Of a stretch of DNA of 64,000 bases, positions 55,724 through 64,000 are shown in pieces. The notes beneath the pieces are model-generated. The model did not search any database, was not told where the DNA came from, and saw only the letters and a list, made by a program, of their open reading frames with translations. A program made the translations under genes and the position numbers. Origin of the DNA: Hemileia vastatrix (Eukaryota; Basidiomycota; Pucciniomycetes; Pucciniales; Zaghouaniaceae). Positions within the stretch are counted from its first letter, which is position 1; each line of letters starts with the position of its first letter. The stretch covers positions 1,488,001-1,552,000 of the forward strand of contig JASXTE010000018.1 of NCBI GenBank assembly GCA_030280995.1, given 5' to 3'.

Positions 55724-57470
55724 TCAAGGCTTGTTGCACTTGAAGCAAGTGTTTGTTGCATACTTCTTTGGTGTAACAGGTGCAGAAGGTTTACCAACCT
55801 TTTCCAGAGGTTTCTGTTGGTAAGTGGAGGGTTTCTCCAAAGGGGTCCTAGGAATGAATCTTCTGGCATCATACTTATTGTTTAGAAGGATCTCATTGCA
55901 AGTATTAATGAAAGAAGAGGGTTCTTTGGAGAACTCAGTCCTAGCCACTATCAAGTCTCTCAGAGACATTGGTAATTTATAAAGGATCCTGTCCTTCCAT
56001 AAATCAAACTCCATATTTGGGTCCATTTCCCTTAAGATTTTTACAAGTTTCATTAAAAACTCAATAGGTTTATCAGAAGAAGAGCTATATCTAGTTTCCT
56101 CATACTGCCTTTGTTGAGCCATTCTGAACTTGGAGCCACCAAATTGTGCTTTAATTAACTTCTTCCAATCCTCCCATGAGTAGTCATTCCCATCCAGGAG
56201 AACAGATTCATACCACATTAGGGCAACATTAGTGAACAAAGAAATTAACTTGGACACAAATTCCTCATCTGGGAGTTAGTAAGAATTTTTTAAGTTAATA
56301 AATTCTGCAAATAAATTGTTGCCAATCAGAGGAAGAATCACCATCAAATGTAGGATATTGGTCAATTTTTGGCCAATTCTTTTGATTTGAAGGAGTCTCC
56401 TTAGTACTAGCTTGTTTCTGAGTAAGAAGCAGCTGTAATTTTTCTAATTGGGCTGTAATCTCATTGTTTAATCCTTCTGTTGAGGATCCTGGTGCATCAT
56501 CAGTTTTTGATGGAAACTCAGTGTTATCAACAGGTATTTCTGGAGCTATTTTTACTTTAGATGAACTAGCCACAGGTCATATTTGAGCATCCTGCACTAT
56601 ATTTTCCTTCACAGAAATGTCAGAATATTTCTGGTCATTCTACAATGAGTTCAATTTTTCTTCAATGGTTGTTAGTCTTGTTTTCATTCTTGGATGACTA
56701 GATAAACTCTCATTGATAGCTGCAAAAAATAACTGATTTTTATTTTGAAAAGATGACAAATGGTCATTCAATATTTTCAGATTCATCTTATCTATCTCCA
56801 CCTCCTGGCAACAGGCAGATACAGTATCTTTTAGTTTAGACAAATCATTTTTTATATTTTGCCATAAAGCAACTTTCTTTTCATGGGTTGCTTTGTAATG
56901 AGACAATTCATCAGAGACTCTCTGTGATTCACTTCTTAATGCTTGGTAGCCCTGATCAGTTAACAAGCTATTATATCTCTGGGTCAATTGCATATTGTTC
57001 ATTATATGATTTTGTTTGGCAATAATATCTCTCAAGTACTCATCATTAATCCTTGCTACATCTGGAGTGTTTCTCAATAAGGAAACTGAGTAACTTTCCA
57101 GACTCTCATAGAACTCAGGGTCAAGAGTTTCATCAATTACAGCCATATCAGGGTTAATCATTGAGGTAGCAATTAAAAATAATGGATTAGATACATGAGT
57201 TATCTGTCTACTGCTCCCAGCCTCTACTGGTCTCAAGGTGTCTTCTTCCCTCTCAGATTTACCTGAAAGAACAGAATCAGCTACAAGAAAAGGCACTTGA
57301 GAATCAATAGAGGGACGTACCAGGGTTTTCTGGGTATGACCATATTGGGCTTTCTTCTTCTTTTGCCTCCTTGATAGGGGTGAGGAGGTGTGGGTTCGAC
57401 CTGGTTGGGCCTTGACGGACCTGCCTGAGGTAACTGATGCTGATTTTGAGACAGGTAGTCCCACTGCCAC
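55724..57470 (-). pseudogene. Element 3 gag (coiled-coil, capsid, knuckle)
   Basis: 57470-56640 is a 276-codon helical part. It begins with a basic segment that overlaps ORF A in another frame and includes MINPDMAVIDETLDPEFYESLESYSVSLLRNTPDVA. 56573-56295 carries the linker and the capsid start (PKIDQYPTFDGDSSSDWQQFI). 56257-55724 carries the rest of capsid (DYSWEDWKKLIKAQFGGSKFR, MEFDLWKDRILYKLP) and ends at CFKCNKP followed by a stop in place of Trp, inside the zinc knuckle. It matches the Element 4 gag-pol head domain by domain. Confidence 0.82.
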
Positions 57471-57772
57471 TTGGACACTTCCACCTTTTCTTGGGACTGG
57501 GGAGCCAATTGTTGTTGATCCCTGGGAGGAAGAGGTTTCTTCTTCTCTTGAAGAAAGGTATCTATTCTTCTCACTTTTTCTTCCAGAGCATCTACCCTTG
57601 CCTTTAGTCTCAAGTTTTCTGTCCTTAGCTCCTTTATGTGAGTTGAGAGATTCTTTACCTGTTGAGGCAATGGCATCTTTTTTATCCTGAAGCCTTTTGG
57701 AAGCTCTTCTGGTGGGTTTATCATAGGCTTCTGATCCTTAGTTTTGTCCACTAGGATTTCTACTTCTTCCAT
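57281..57772 (-). CDS. Element 3 ORF A: overlapping coiled-coil ORF in +1 frame
   Basis: 163 codons from ATG 57772 to TAG. It starts 139 nt downstream of the ORF B ATG (57911), exactly as in Element 2, and in the +1 frame. The sequence has an acidic start, NPPEELPKGFRIKKMPLPQQ, a heptad-rich helix with ELRTENLRLKARVDALEEKV, then SKWQWDY and HPYQGGKRRRK. Its 3' third overlaps the resumed ORF B frame (57470 onward), so about 190 bp are open in two frames. Function unknown; a Gag accessory or assembly protein is possible. Confidence 0.6.
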   Translation of the reverse strand: MEEVEILVDKTKDQKPMINPPEELPKGFRIKKMPLPQQVKNLSTHIKELRTENLRLKARVDALEEKVRRIDTFLQEKKKPLPPRDQQQLAPQSQEKVEVSKWQWDYLSQNQHQLPQAGPSRPNQVEPTPPHPYQGGKRRRKPNMVIPRKPWYVPLLILKCLFL

Positions 57773-57911
57773 CTCTACATCCTGTTTGGGGCAAGGATTT
57801 ATTAGTCTGAGAAATTCTTCTTGTTAAAGGAGAACTTACGGAAGTAGGCTCATCATAATAAATCAATTCTAGTTCTTCTTCACGTGCAGCAGAACCACTT
57901 TGGTCAGTCAT
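57738..57911 (-). CDS. Element 3 ORF B head: short gag N-terminal ORF
   Basis: 57 codons (MTDQSGSAAREEELELIYYD...) ending in TAA. It aligns without gaps to Element 2 (14568-14732) up to the point where ORF A starts. Same frame as the later gag (57470-56640). A CATTTCAG acceptor-like string lies 12 nt before the ATG. Confidence 0.5.
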   Translation of the reverse strand: MTDQSGSAAREEELELIYYDEPTSVSSPLTRRISQTNKSLPQTGCRDGRSRNPSGQN

Positions 57912-58009
57912 TTTAAGATTTTACTGAAATGAAGAAAAGAGACAATAAGATTAATTAGTCTTTATTTTTGATTTTTATTTATCAAAAAATAAAATAAATA
58001 TAAAAAAAA

Positions 58010-58610
58010 TCTTTTTCAGGATAAAAATCAACTAAATAAAACTAATTTATTAATTTAAAAAATAATTTAAAACCAGTATTATAATATAATCAACTTTAGA
58101 AATAAATTAAAATTTTTATTAATAATTTTTAATTAATTATTTTCAGGATTTAAATCAAATAATTTATTACCAGGACTTATTGTCAACTGAAGTAATCAAA
58201 TATGAAACTTTATTAATTTAACAAAATTTTATTAAACTGATAAATTAACTACCAGGACTTAATGTCAACTGAAGTAATTAAATATGAATTTTTATTTTAA
58301 AATTTTATTAAGCTGATCACTTAACTACCAGGACTTAATGTAAACTGAAATAATTAAAGATTAGTTTTATTAATTAAAATATTTATTGAACTACCAGGAC
58401 TCAAGGTCAACTGAAGTAATTAAATATGGATTATTTATTAATAAAAAAATATTATTGTCAGGACAATTTGTCAACTGGAACAATTAAAATTTAAATTAAT
58501 CAGGACAAAAGTCAACTGAAAAATTATAATAATTAATATTAAAATATAATTATTTTATTACTTCTGGGACTAAGAACACTTATTTCTCTATTATGGTCAA
58601 CCAGGAAAAA
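58010..58610 (-). repeat. leader tandem repeats of Element 3 (about nine units)
   Basis: On the + strand the unit reads TACCAGGACTTAATGTCAACTGAAGTAATTAA with variable AT-rich spacers. It is the reverse complement of the Element 2 leader unit (13975-14460). Confidence 0.82.
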
Positions 58611-58977
58611 TAAAAAAAATATAATAATCAAAATAAATTCCCAATTACCAGACACCTCCCCCTGTAAAGTGAGCAAATTAATGCTACTTACAGAGTGCTG
58701 ATTAAAAGGAAATACGTAGCAAATGAAGAGTGAAGAGTAACCCAAAAATAGTAATATCAATAATTACCACAATATATACGACGTTTAGTCAATATATGAA
58801 CCTAATTTTTGGAGCACGGTTCAATTCCTGTTTGCAGCAAATAATTTTGACACGTGACGTATGACGTTTGTTGTTTTCATCACTTTCTCCTCCTTACAGG
58901 TATTTGAACGCCAATGGTCCCTTCAATTACGCCCTCAAATCACGATGCGCCGTCGATAATTTGGGAAGGCCCTCAAT

Positions 58978-59770
58978 TGTCAAGGGGTACTTTTGGTCTA
59001 GAAGCTTGGTTCGAGGTTTTCACAGGATATTTAAGGGTTTAAAGGTCTCTCAACAAAAGGTACATATTTTCTAAAATCAATTTGATTAGTTTACTCAAAT
59101 ATAAGAGGTAGATTTTGAGATATCAATATAAATTATAGATTAGAAATTACACTGTTGTAAATACTAAAGTTATAAAATATAGAAATAATTGTGGTGTTGT
59201 AATTGTAATAATAAAGTAAGTGATAAAAGAATGAATTGAAAAGCACAAATTAAGAGGCCTTTTATAGGCAAAACATGAGGGAATAAAATATATGGAATTT
59301 ACACCATATATTGTAAGCATGTGAGAAAAAGAATGACTGAAAGGAGTACATATATGACACAAGAATTAAATAAACTGGTATGTCAACAAGGACATAAAAT
59401 TTATTAGCAATAAAGTTTGAGTTCCTTGGACTGTCACAATTAATTACACAATGATTAATTAATTATATTACTTTCACAGGATTCCAGATCTCTCACTGAG
59501 GTAATACAATAGTTTTAAAGTTTCTTTATTATAATTTTATTATTAAATTCTATTCCCATTGACTTATACCATTGAGCACGGTGTTAGGGAGTAAAATTGT
59601 AAGGGACATTTTATTTACACTAATTAATTATACTACTTATTGTAATTAACTAGTTAATTGTAAGTAATACTTAAGTAGATAATTAATTATTAGTAAGAAG
59701 AAGGGGCGTGGCTTCAACTCAGTAAAATAATTAATTATTTTACCAGTTAAGTCTAGTAGCCTGGCTGACA
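58978..59770 (-). repeat. 5' LTR of Element 3
   Basis: 793 bp, TGTCAGCC...CCTTGACA on the reverse strand, followed internally by ATTGAGGGCCTTCCC, the equivalent of the post-LTR motif of Elements 4 and 5. Confidence 0.93.
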
Positions 59771-59775
59771 TTTTC

Positions 59776-60722
59776 AGTTTATTTGAGTAATGATTTTAAG
59801 AATAACAAAAAATTTGAAATTCACAAGGACTTATTTCCAGGGACTATGATTATTTACTTGTGTAATGCATGAGCTACTTATCAATGATGTAAAACATCAT
59901 AAAAGTAAGTTATAGTTATAAATCTACAGATTATACTGTGTCTGGTATATATATCTTCAATAAATCTTTTAAACTTATCTTAACCTACATACCACACAAT
60001 AGAAAATCATTATATTAAAAAAGGAAAAAATTCTTTGATAATATCATAAATAATAATAACCATGGATTGATATTCCATAAAAATGGCTAATAAAATTTTA
60101 AGAGAACCTAAATCAGTATTCTTTCATCAAAATATATCCTTTTTGTCTTTGTAATTTATTCCAAACAGATTTTTTGAAAGTGAAATCTATATATCTAATG
60201 CCAAAACCACTATTAAGCTCCCTCTTAGGCTTTTTAAGCAATTATATATATTTTTTATCAAAACTTGAAATAAAAAATAAAAAAATAATTTTTTTTACCT
60301 TTAATTATTTAAATATAGAGTATTTTCAGAATGCATTGTGGTTACTTGTGAAGGTTAGAAGATTTGAAGTTGGATTTATAAGTTTTTAGAAGGGCAAATA
60401 TTGTAAAATTCTTTCATAAATATTTATTTCAAAGTTTCAAATGTTGAAATCTACAAACTAATGGGATTTAAAATTATATTGAGATTTAAAATCTGTTTTC
60501 TACTCAAGTAAAATAAAATAAAATGATGATATCAAAATTGAAACTAAGTTTAAACTTTTGATATGCTCTATCTTCAATTCTATTGATAGTGCATTAAAAA
60601 TATAATAATATTTTTTTCCTACATCACTTTTTACATGAAAGATATTTTTATCATTTCAAGCATTAAAGATTGCTTATATAAAATTAACATCTATGTCAAC
60701 TGTTTATGACTATTAATCTATA
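59776..60722. other. AT-rich DNA without genes
   Basis: No coding stretch or repeat recognised. Confidence 0.5.
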
Positions 60723-60727
60723 TAATA

Positions 60728-60925
60728 GGGGGTATCAAAGTTAGAAATTTGTAATTATTTAAAAGGTATTTCACAGCACAAAAAGAAATTCACAAGCATG
60801 ACATTAATTCTCAGTAAAAAGATGTTTTGGGGACACAAGATGACATACCTTAAAAAATAATCATGGTTGATTTGGTGGAAAAAAGAGATATTTTGAAATG
60901 GAAGATTTTTAACTTTGATACCCCC
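60728..60925. mobile_element. intact 198-bp MITE with GGGGGTATCAAAGTT termini
   Basis: The left end GGGGGTATCAAAGTTAGAAAT and the right end, reversed, GGGGGTATCAAAGTTAAAAAT differ at one base. A 5-bp duplication TAATA flanks it (60723-60727 and 60926-60930). No ORF. A worn copy lies at 29640-29842, and the same outer motif opens the regions at 31571 and 63085. Confidence 0.92.
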
Positions 60926-60930
60926 TAATA

Positions 60931-62340
60931 AATTTTTTTATAAGAAAAAATAACATCAGTATATACTGACTTTGAAATGTTTTAATTTAAAATAGTTTAC
61001 AGGTAGATAATGAAGGGTGATTTCATTTTTGAATATGAATTATAGAAGTCTTATTTTGTCAATTTTAATTCTTTTTGAGCTCAAATGTATTCACTGCAAC
61101 TTATGTAAGAATAATAATTATTTTAATTGAAATTTACATGAGAAATTATGCCTATTATTCAAAATAAAACTTGCTCTAATGGTGTTTTTCAATCATTATT
61201 TCCATTCATATCAATAAAAAACATTTCAATTTGCTGATGTTTTAGTTTTTGATATCTCCAAGGTTTATATCTCAGGTGTATTATTCACAAAATTATTAAA
61301 AATATAATTTTTTAAATACATGATAAAATTGAAAGTGAGGGGGCATTAAATTTTTAAAAATAAATTCTAAATTCAGGATGGATAGTATTTTTTCTATTTT
61401 CACAAATAAAAAATTTTTTGTTTCAATAAATCCAGAAAAAAAATTTTGTTGTAAGCATACTATATTAGATTTATTTTAATTTTACATACTATATTTTCAA
61501 GATTTGTGTTTAATATTTCCAGTGAAAGTTAATTTTAATGTGAATTTTAAGTAAGCTTGAGTAAATTTAATCAATAGGCAAATTGGATATGTAAAATAAT
61601 ATTTTGCTCCAATCTTGAATCAACCAGGGCTAAAACATATCTTGAATAAGGTTTTTGTGGGTCAATTTAGATTTAAGTTGGATTAAGTGAGGTTTAATAA
61701 AGTACAGATAAAATTCTAACTTCATTACTAGTGACTTTTATCTCAAAATAGTTATAAAATATGTATCATTCTGGAATCAAGCTTCAATAAAGTTGACTTC
61801 AAACAGAGATAATTTCTAGCAGCACAAAACCATATTTACAAAGGTGTACAATACCTCAAATATTTCTCATAATATAGCAAGGCAAGGAATCTACAAAATT
61901 CACATTTGAAACAAGGATTTATATTTTGAATTTGAAATTGAGAAATGGAATATTATTTTCCAATTTGAATATATATTAGTCATTTTACCAAAAGTTTTCA
62001 GTAATCAGATTGAATTTTGATGGTGATTTATTGTAGATTAATCATGTCGAGGAGCCATTTACTCAAAATTACTGGTTTTGGTTCTGATATTCCATGTGAA
62101 ATTCATTACGAATCTTTTTGAAAGTGAATAGTTGACATATTGGATATGCAAAAGCCTATGTTAGATCAAAGTGAGCTCAAAGGGAGTTCAACTCATGATA
62201 AAATTAAGATTTTGTAAGATTAAACGGTGATCAATTTAGGTTTATCTTCAGCTCAATTTGTGACAAATCTCTGACTAAATGTAAGGCCAAACAATTTCCT
62301 CCATGGTGATGATGTGTGCATAATTCAGGCATAGATTTGT
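60931..62340. other. AT-rich DNA without genes
   Basis: No coding stretch or repeat recognised. Confidence 0.5.
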
Positions 62341-62363
62341 GGCTCAATGGAGTTTAAGCAAGG

Positions 62364-62401
62364 GGTGTTGCTAGCAATACCCCCCCAATTTTTCTGTGGT
62401 G
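62364..62401. repeat. orphan CACTA-like end
   Basis: GTTGCTAGCAATACCCCCCCAATTTTTCTGTGGTG resembles the right end of the MITE at 19031-19291 (TTGCTAGCAATTCCACCCCCCATATTGTGTGGTG). No partner end was identified. Confidence 0.4.
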
Positions 62402-62410
62402 TCTCTGGTG

Positions 62411-63080
62411 ATTAAAGTACAGTGAAGGCTCTTCACCTCCCCATGGTATTCACTTCAAGCAGTTTAAACACCCAGACCTCCAGTAAGGACCCTCCATCCC
62501 AATGAATGATATCATACACCCACACCATCAATAAAAAAACAGATACCCTAAAGAAACAAGTAACATAACTCATCTAAAGAGAATAAAATGAACTACAAAG
62601 CAAAGCATATAGAGGAGCCAAATCAATGATTCAGGCCCCCAATCACATCCCCAAGCATACATTTTAACCCATTCATCATCTTCCAACCCATAAATCTGTG
62701 AAAATCCATTAAACAAAGCAGATTAAGGTGTCCAAAACTGAATATATGTTCCTGAAAAAGGTGTATATGCTTGTGTAGGAATGGTGAGTCCATTTAATAC
62801 ACAATATGGCCTAAAATAAGCAGAAAAATAAAGCTTATAGGCTTTTTAGAGGGTTAAACCTGCATATATACCTATATATGTACATAATATAATGACATAT
62901 TTTACTTGATATGAGGTTTATGTATACATATATGCTCTTGTATGTCTATAATGACTTAATATCACATGAGGTAAGTATATTACGACTACGTCAGCACCTT
63001 AATATGTATTATAGGGCTATGGATTAGCTATTTAAACTACTATAAGTCATATAATAGTGTAAAAATATATGTATAACAAT
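62411..63080 (-). repeat. inverted, diverged LTR fragment of the Element 4 family
   Basis: The reverse complement matches the Element 4 LTR from about its base 120 to base 790, for example GGGTCCTTACTGGAGGTCTG and CTTATAGTAGTTTAAATAGC. Both LTR ends are missing; the fragment abuts the GGGGGTGTCA terminus at 63085. Confidence 0.8.
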
Positions 63081-63084
63081 AATA

Positions 63085-63094
63085 GGGGGTGTCA
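63085..63094 (+). repeat. GGGGGTGTCA terminus upstream of the Myb/SANT-like gene
   Basis: Preceded by AATA and matching the MITE terminus at 60728. A partial internal repeat, AAGGGTGTCAGTTATGA, follows at about 63181. Confidence 0.5.
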
Positions 63095-63451
63095 GTTCTG
63101 GCAAATCGGCACTTAACTTAAGTGTGTATTTCAAACCAAATCAGCACTTAAATTTTGCAAAAAAGTCACTTATTTCAAAAAAGGGTGTCAGTTATGATCT
63201 CAAGTCAGCATATTTTTCCCGTTTTTTTTCACACCCACATGTTGGCCACAACATCCCTTCCTTTCTTACCCCATCCCTGTCACATGTGACACACTGACCT
63301 TCCTCACTCCCTACCCATCAATCCTCGGCACACACCCCTTCCTAACATTTTCAACATTTTATTACAACATTTTTACCAGGCATGTTTACATTCTTTTTTA
63401 CTTATTTCTTCTACCTCTTAATCTCTTTTCTTGTTATGTACCAGTTTTATA

Positions 63452-64000
63452 ATGCCTCCCAGACATTTCAAATCTCAAAAGGTAACTCAAAAATCTGCTT
63501 TGTCACAAAAGTCTCCTTGTAAAGCAAGCCCCACACCTGAAAAATCAAAGTCAGGTCAGCTAAAAAAGGATGATTATCTCATCATAATCAACTTCCTTAA
63601 AATAAAATCAAATTATGATGCATGTTTTGGATGTGAAAAGTCCACTCGTATTGGATGTCCACCTTCTTCAAAGGTTAATGGCTACTTATTGATGGCCAAT
63701 CAAGTAAGGAAGAAAACAAGGGGGAGAATTGATGTTAATACTTTACAAATGAAGGAGAGATTTAAGAGTTATCAATCAAAATATAAAAAGGCTCATCATG
63801 CTTCAAATGAAACTGGCTTTGGTATTGACGATGATGATTTGGAGATCGGAATTACTACTTTTTCCAAAAAACTCAATGTCATGTGTCCTTTCTATGAGGA
63901 AATGGATAATCTTTTTGGCTCCCGAGTTGATGTAAACCCTTGGTTTCTACACGATACTACTAATGATATACCCTCTGGTTCCAAACCTTCCTATAATCCT
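63452..64000 (+). CDS. Myb/SANT-like protein, 5' part, runs off the window
   Basis: ATG 63452 opens 183 codons with no stop up to the window end, in a region where chance frames rarely exceed 60 codons. Residues 1-35 are basic and Ser/Pro-rich. A block of about 120 residues follows: QLKKDDYLIIINFLKIK, YDACFGCEKSTRIGCPP, KVNGYLLMANQVRKKTRGRI, F-KSYQSKYKK, NETGFGIDDDDLEIGI, MCPFYEEMDNLFGSRVDVNP. The LIxxL-type helix, the W/F-rich middle and the TGFG motif recall the Myb/SANT-like DNA-binding domain found in transposon-encoded and trihelix proteins. The paralogue at 31957-33196 adds a C-terminal coiled coil, expected beyond 64000 here. It lies about 370 bp inside a MITE-like terminus. DNA binding is inferred. 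Confidence 0.72.
   Translation, partial: MPPRHFKSQKVTQKSALSQKSPCKASPTPEKSKSGQLKKDDYLIIINFLKIKSNYDACFGCEKSTRIGCPPSSKVNGYLLMANQVRKKTRGRIDVNTLQMKERFKSYQSKYKKAHHASNETGFGIDDDDLEIGITTFSKKLNVMCPFYEEMDNLFGSRVDVNPWFLHDTTNDIPSGSKPSYNP

Larger units (their letters stand above)
51079..59770 (-). mobile_element. Element 3: Ty3/Gypsy chromodomain retrotransposon, broken gag, largely open pol end
   Basis: LTRs of 793 bp (3' LTR 51079-51871, 5' LTR 58978-59770) are equal in length and about 97% identical by eye. TSD TTTTC is present on both sides (51074-51078 and 59771-59775). The element is 8.69 kb, same family group as Element 2. Gag and early pol carry several stops, but RNase H to chromodomain (53973-51907) is one open frame of 688 codons. 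Confidence 0.95.

Noticed and set aside
58808..58840. tRNA-like T-loop (GGTTCAATTCC) in the Element 3 leader
   Set aside because: The loop motif is there, but the flanking bases do not pair as a T stem beyond two pairs, and no anticodon or D arm is found.
1..64000. CRISPR arrays, bacterial operons, rRNA
   Set aside because: None seen; repeats lack regular spacer structure and the gene content is eukaryotic.

Overview
The window looks like a piece of a large, AT-rich, transposon-filled fungal genome, most likely a rust (Pucciniales). Three things point that way: Ty3/Gypsy elements with integrase C-terminal chromodomains of a type I associate with rusts, a remnant of the Tet-like 2OG-Fe(II) oxygenase family that is expanded in rusts, and one host gene split by ten short GT-AG introns. 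The genus cannot be fixed from the sequence alone.

Layout: Most of the first 21.6 kb is one nested retroelement. Element 2 (476-21634, + strand, 5-bp TSD TCTAC) is a decayed chromodomain Ty3/Gypsy copy. Its leader was split by Element 1 (1346-13768, - strand), a different Gypsy lineage with a TGGCGCC primer-binding site, dead coding regions and a 4-kb 3' region. That region carries Cys-rich ORFs on the antisense strand and hairpin repeats. A CACTA-type MITE also sits in Element 2. From 21.6 to 26.4 kb is AT-rich intergenic DNA with a second CACTA MITE. The only clear cellular gene is an 11-exon, 475-residue zinc/cation transporter (CDF family) at 28689-26414 on the - strand.

From 29.6 to 35.9 kb lie a diverged MITE, a kilobase of purine-rich microsatellite, LTR debris, a broken Myb/SANT-like coiled-coil gene (+), two tandem-repeat arrays, and a broken Tet-like oxygenase gene (-) facing it. 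Element 4 (35895-44750, TSD AAAAC, LTRs about 98% identical) is the youngest and most complete Gypsy copy. It is followed by a palindromic C-rich/G-rich minisatellite, a truncated relative (Element 5, from 46106), and about 2.7 kb with no gene. Element 3 (51079-59770, - strand, TSD TTTTC) is a third chromodomain Gypsy copy. The last 4 kb hold an intact 198-bp MITE with TSD TAATA, an inverted LTR fragment, and an open, intron-free-so-far Myb/SANT-like gene (63452 to beyond 64000) that starts behind the same GGGGGTRTCA terminus as the MITEs.

The most interesting signals are: (i) a probable uncharacterised mobile module with GGGGGTRTCA ends, a Myb/SANT-like protein and possibly a Tet-like DNA oxygenase; (ii) a conserved +1-frame overlapping ORF at the gag start of four separate Gypsy copies, with an in-frame A AAA AAG heptamer in the youngest; and (iii) antisense zinc-cluster-like ORFs inside Element 1.
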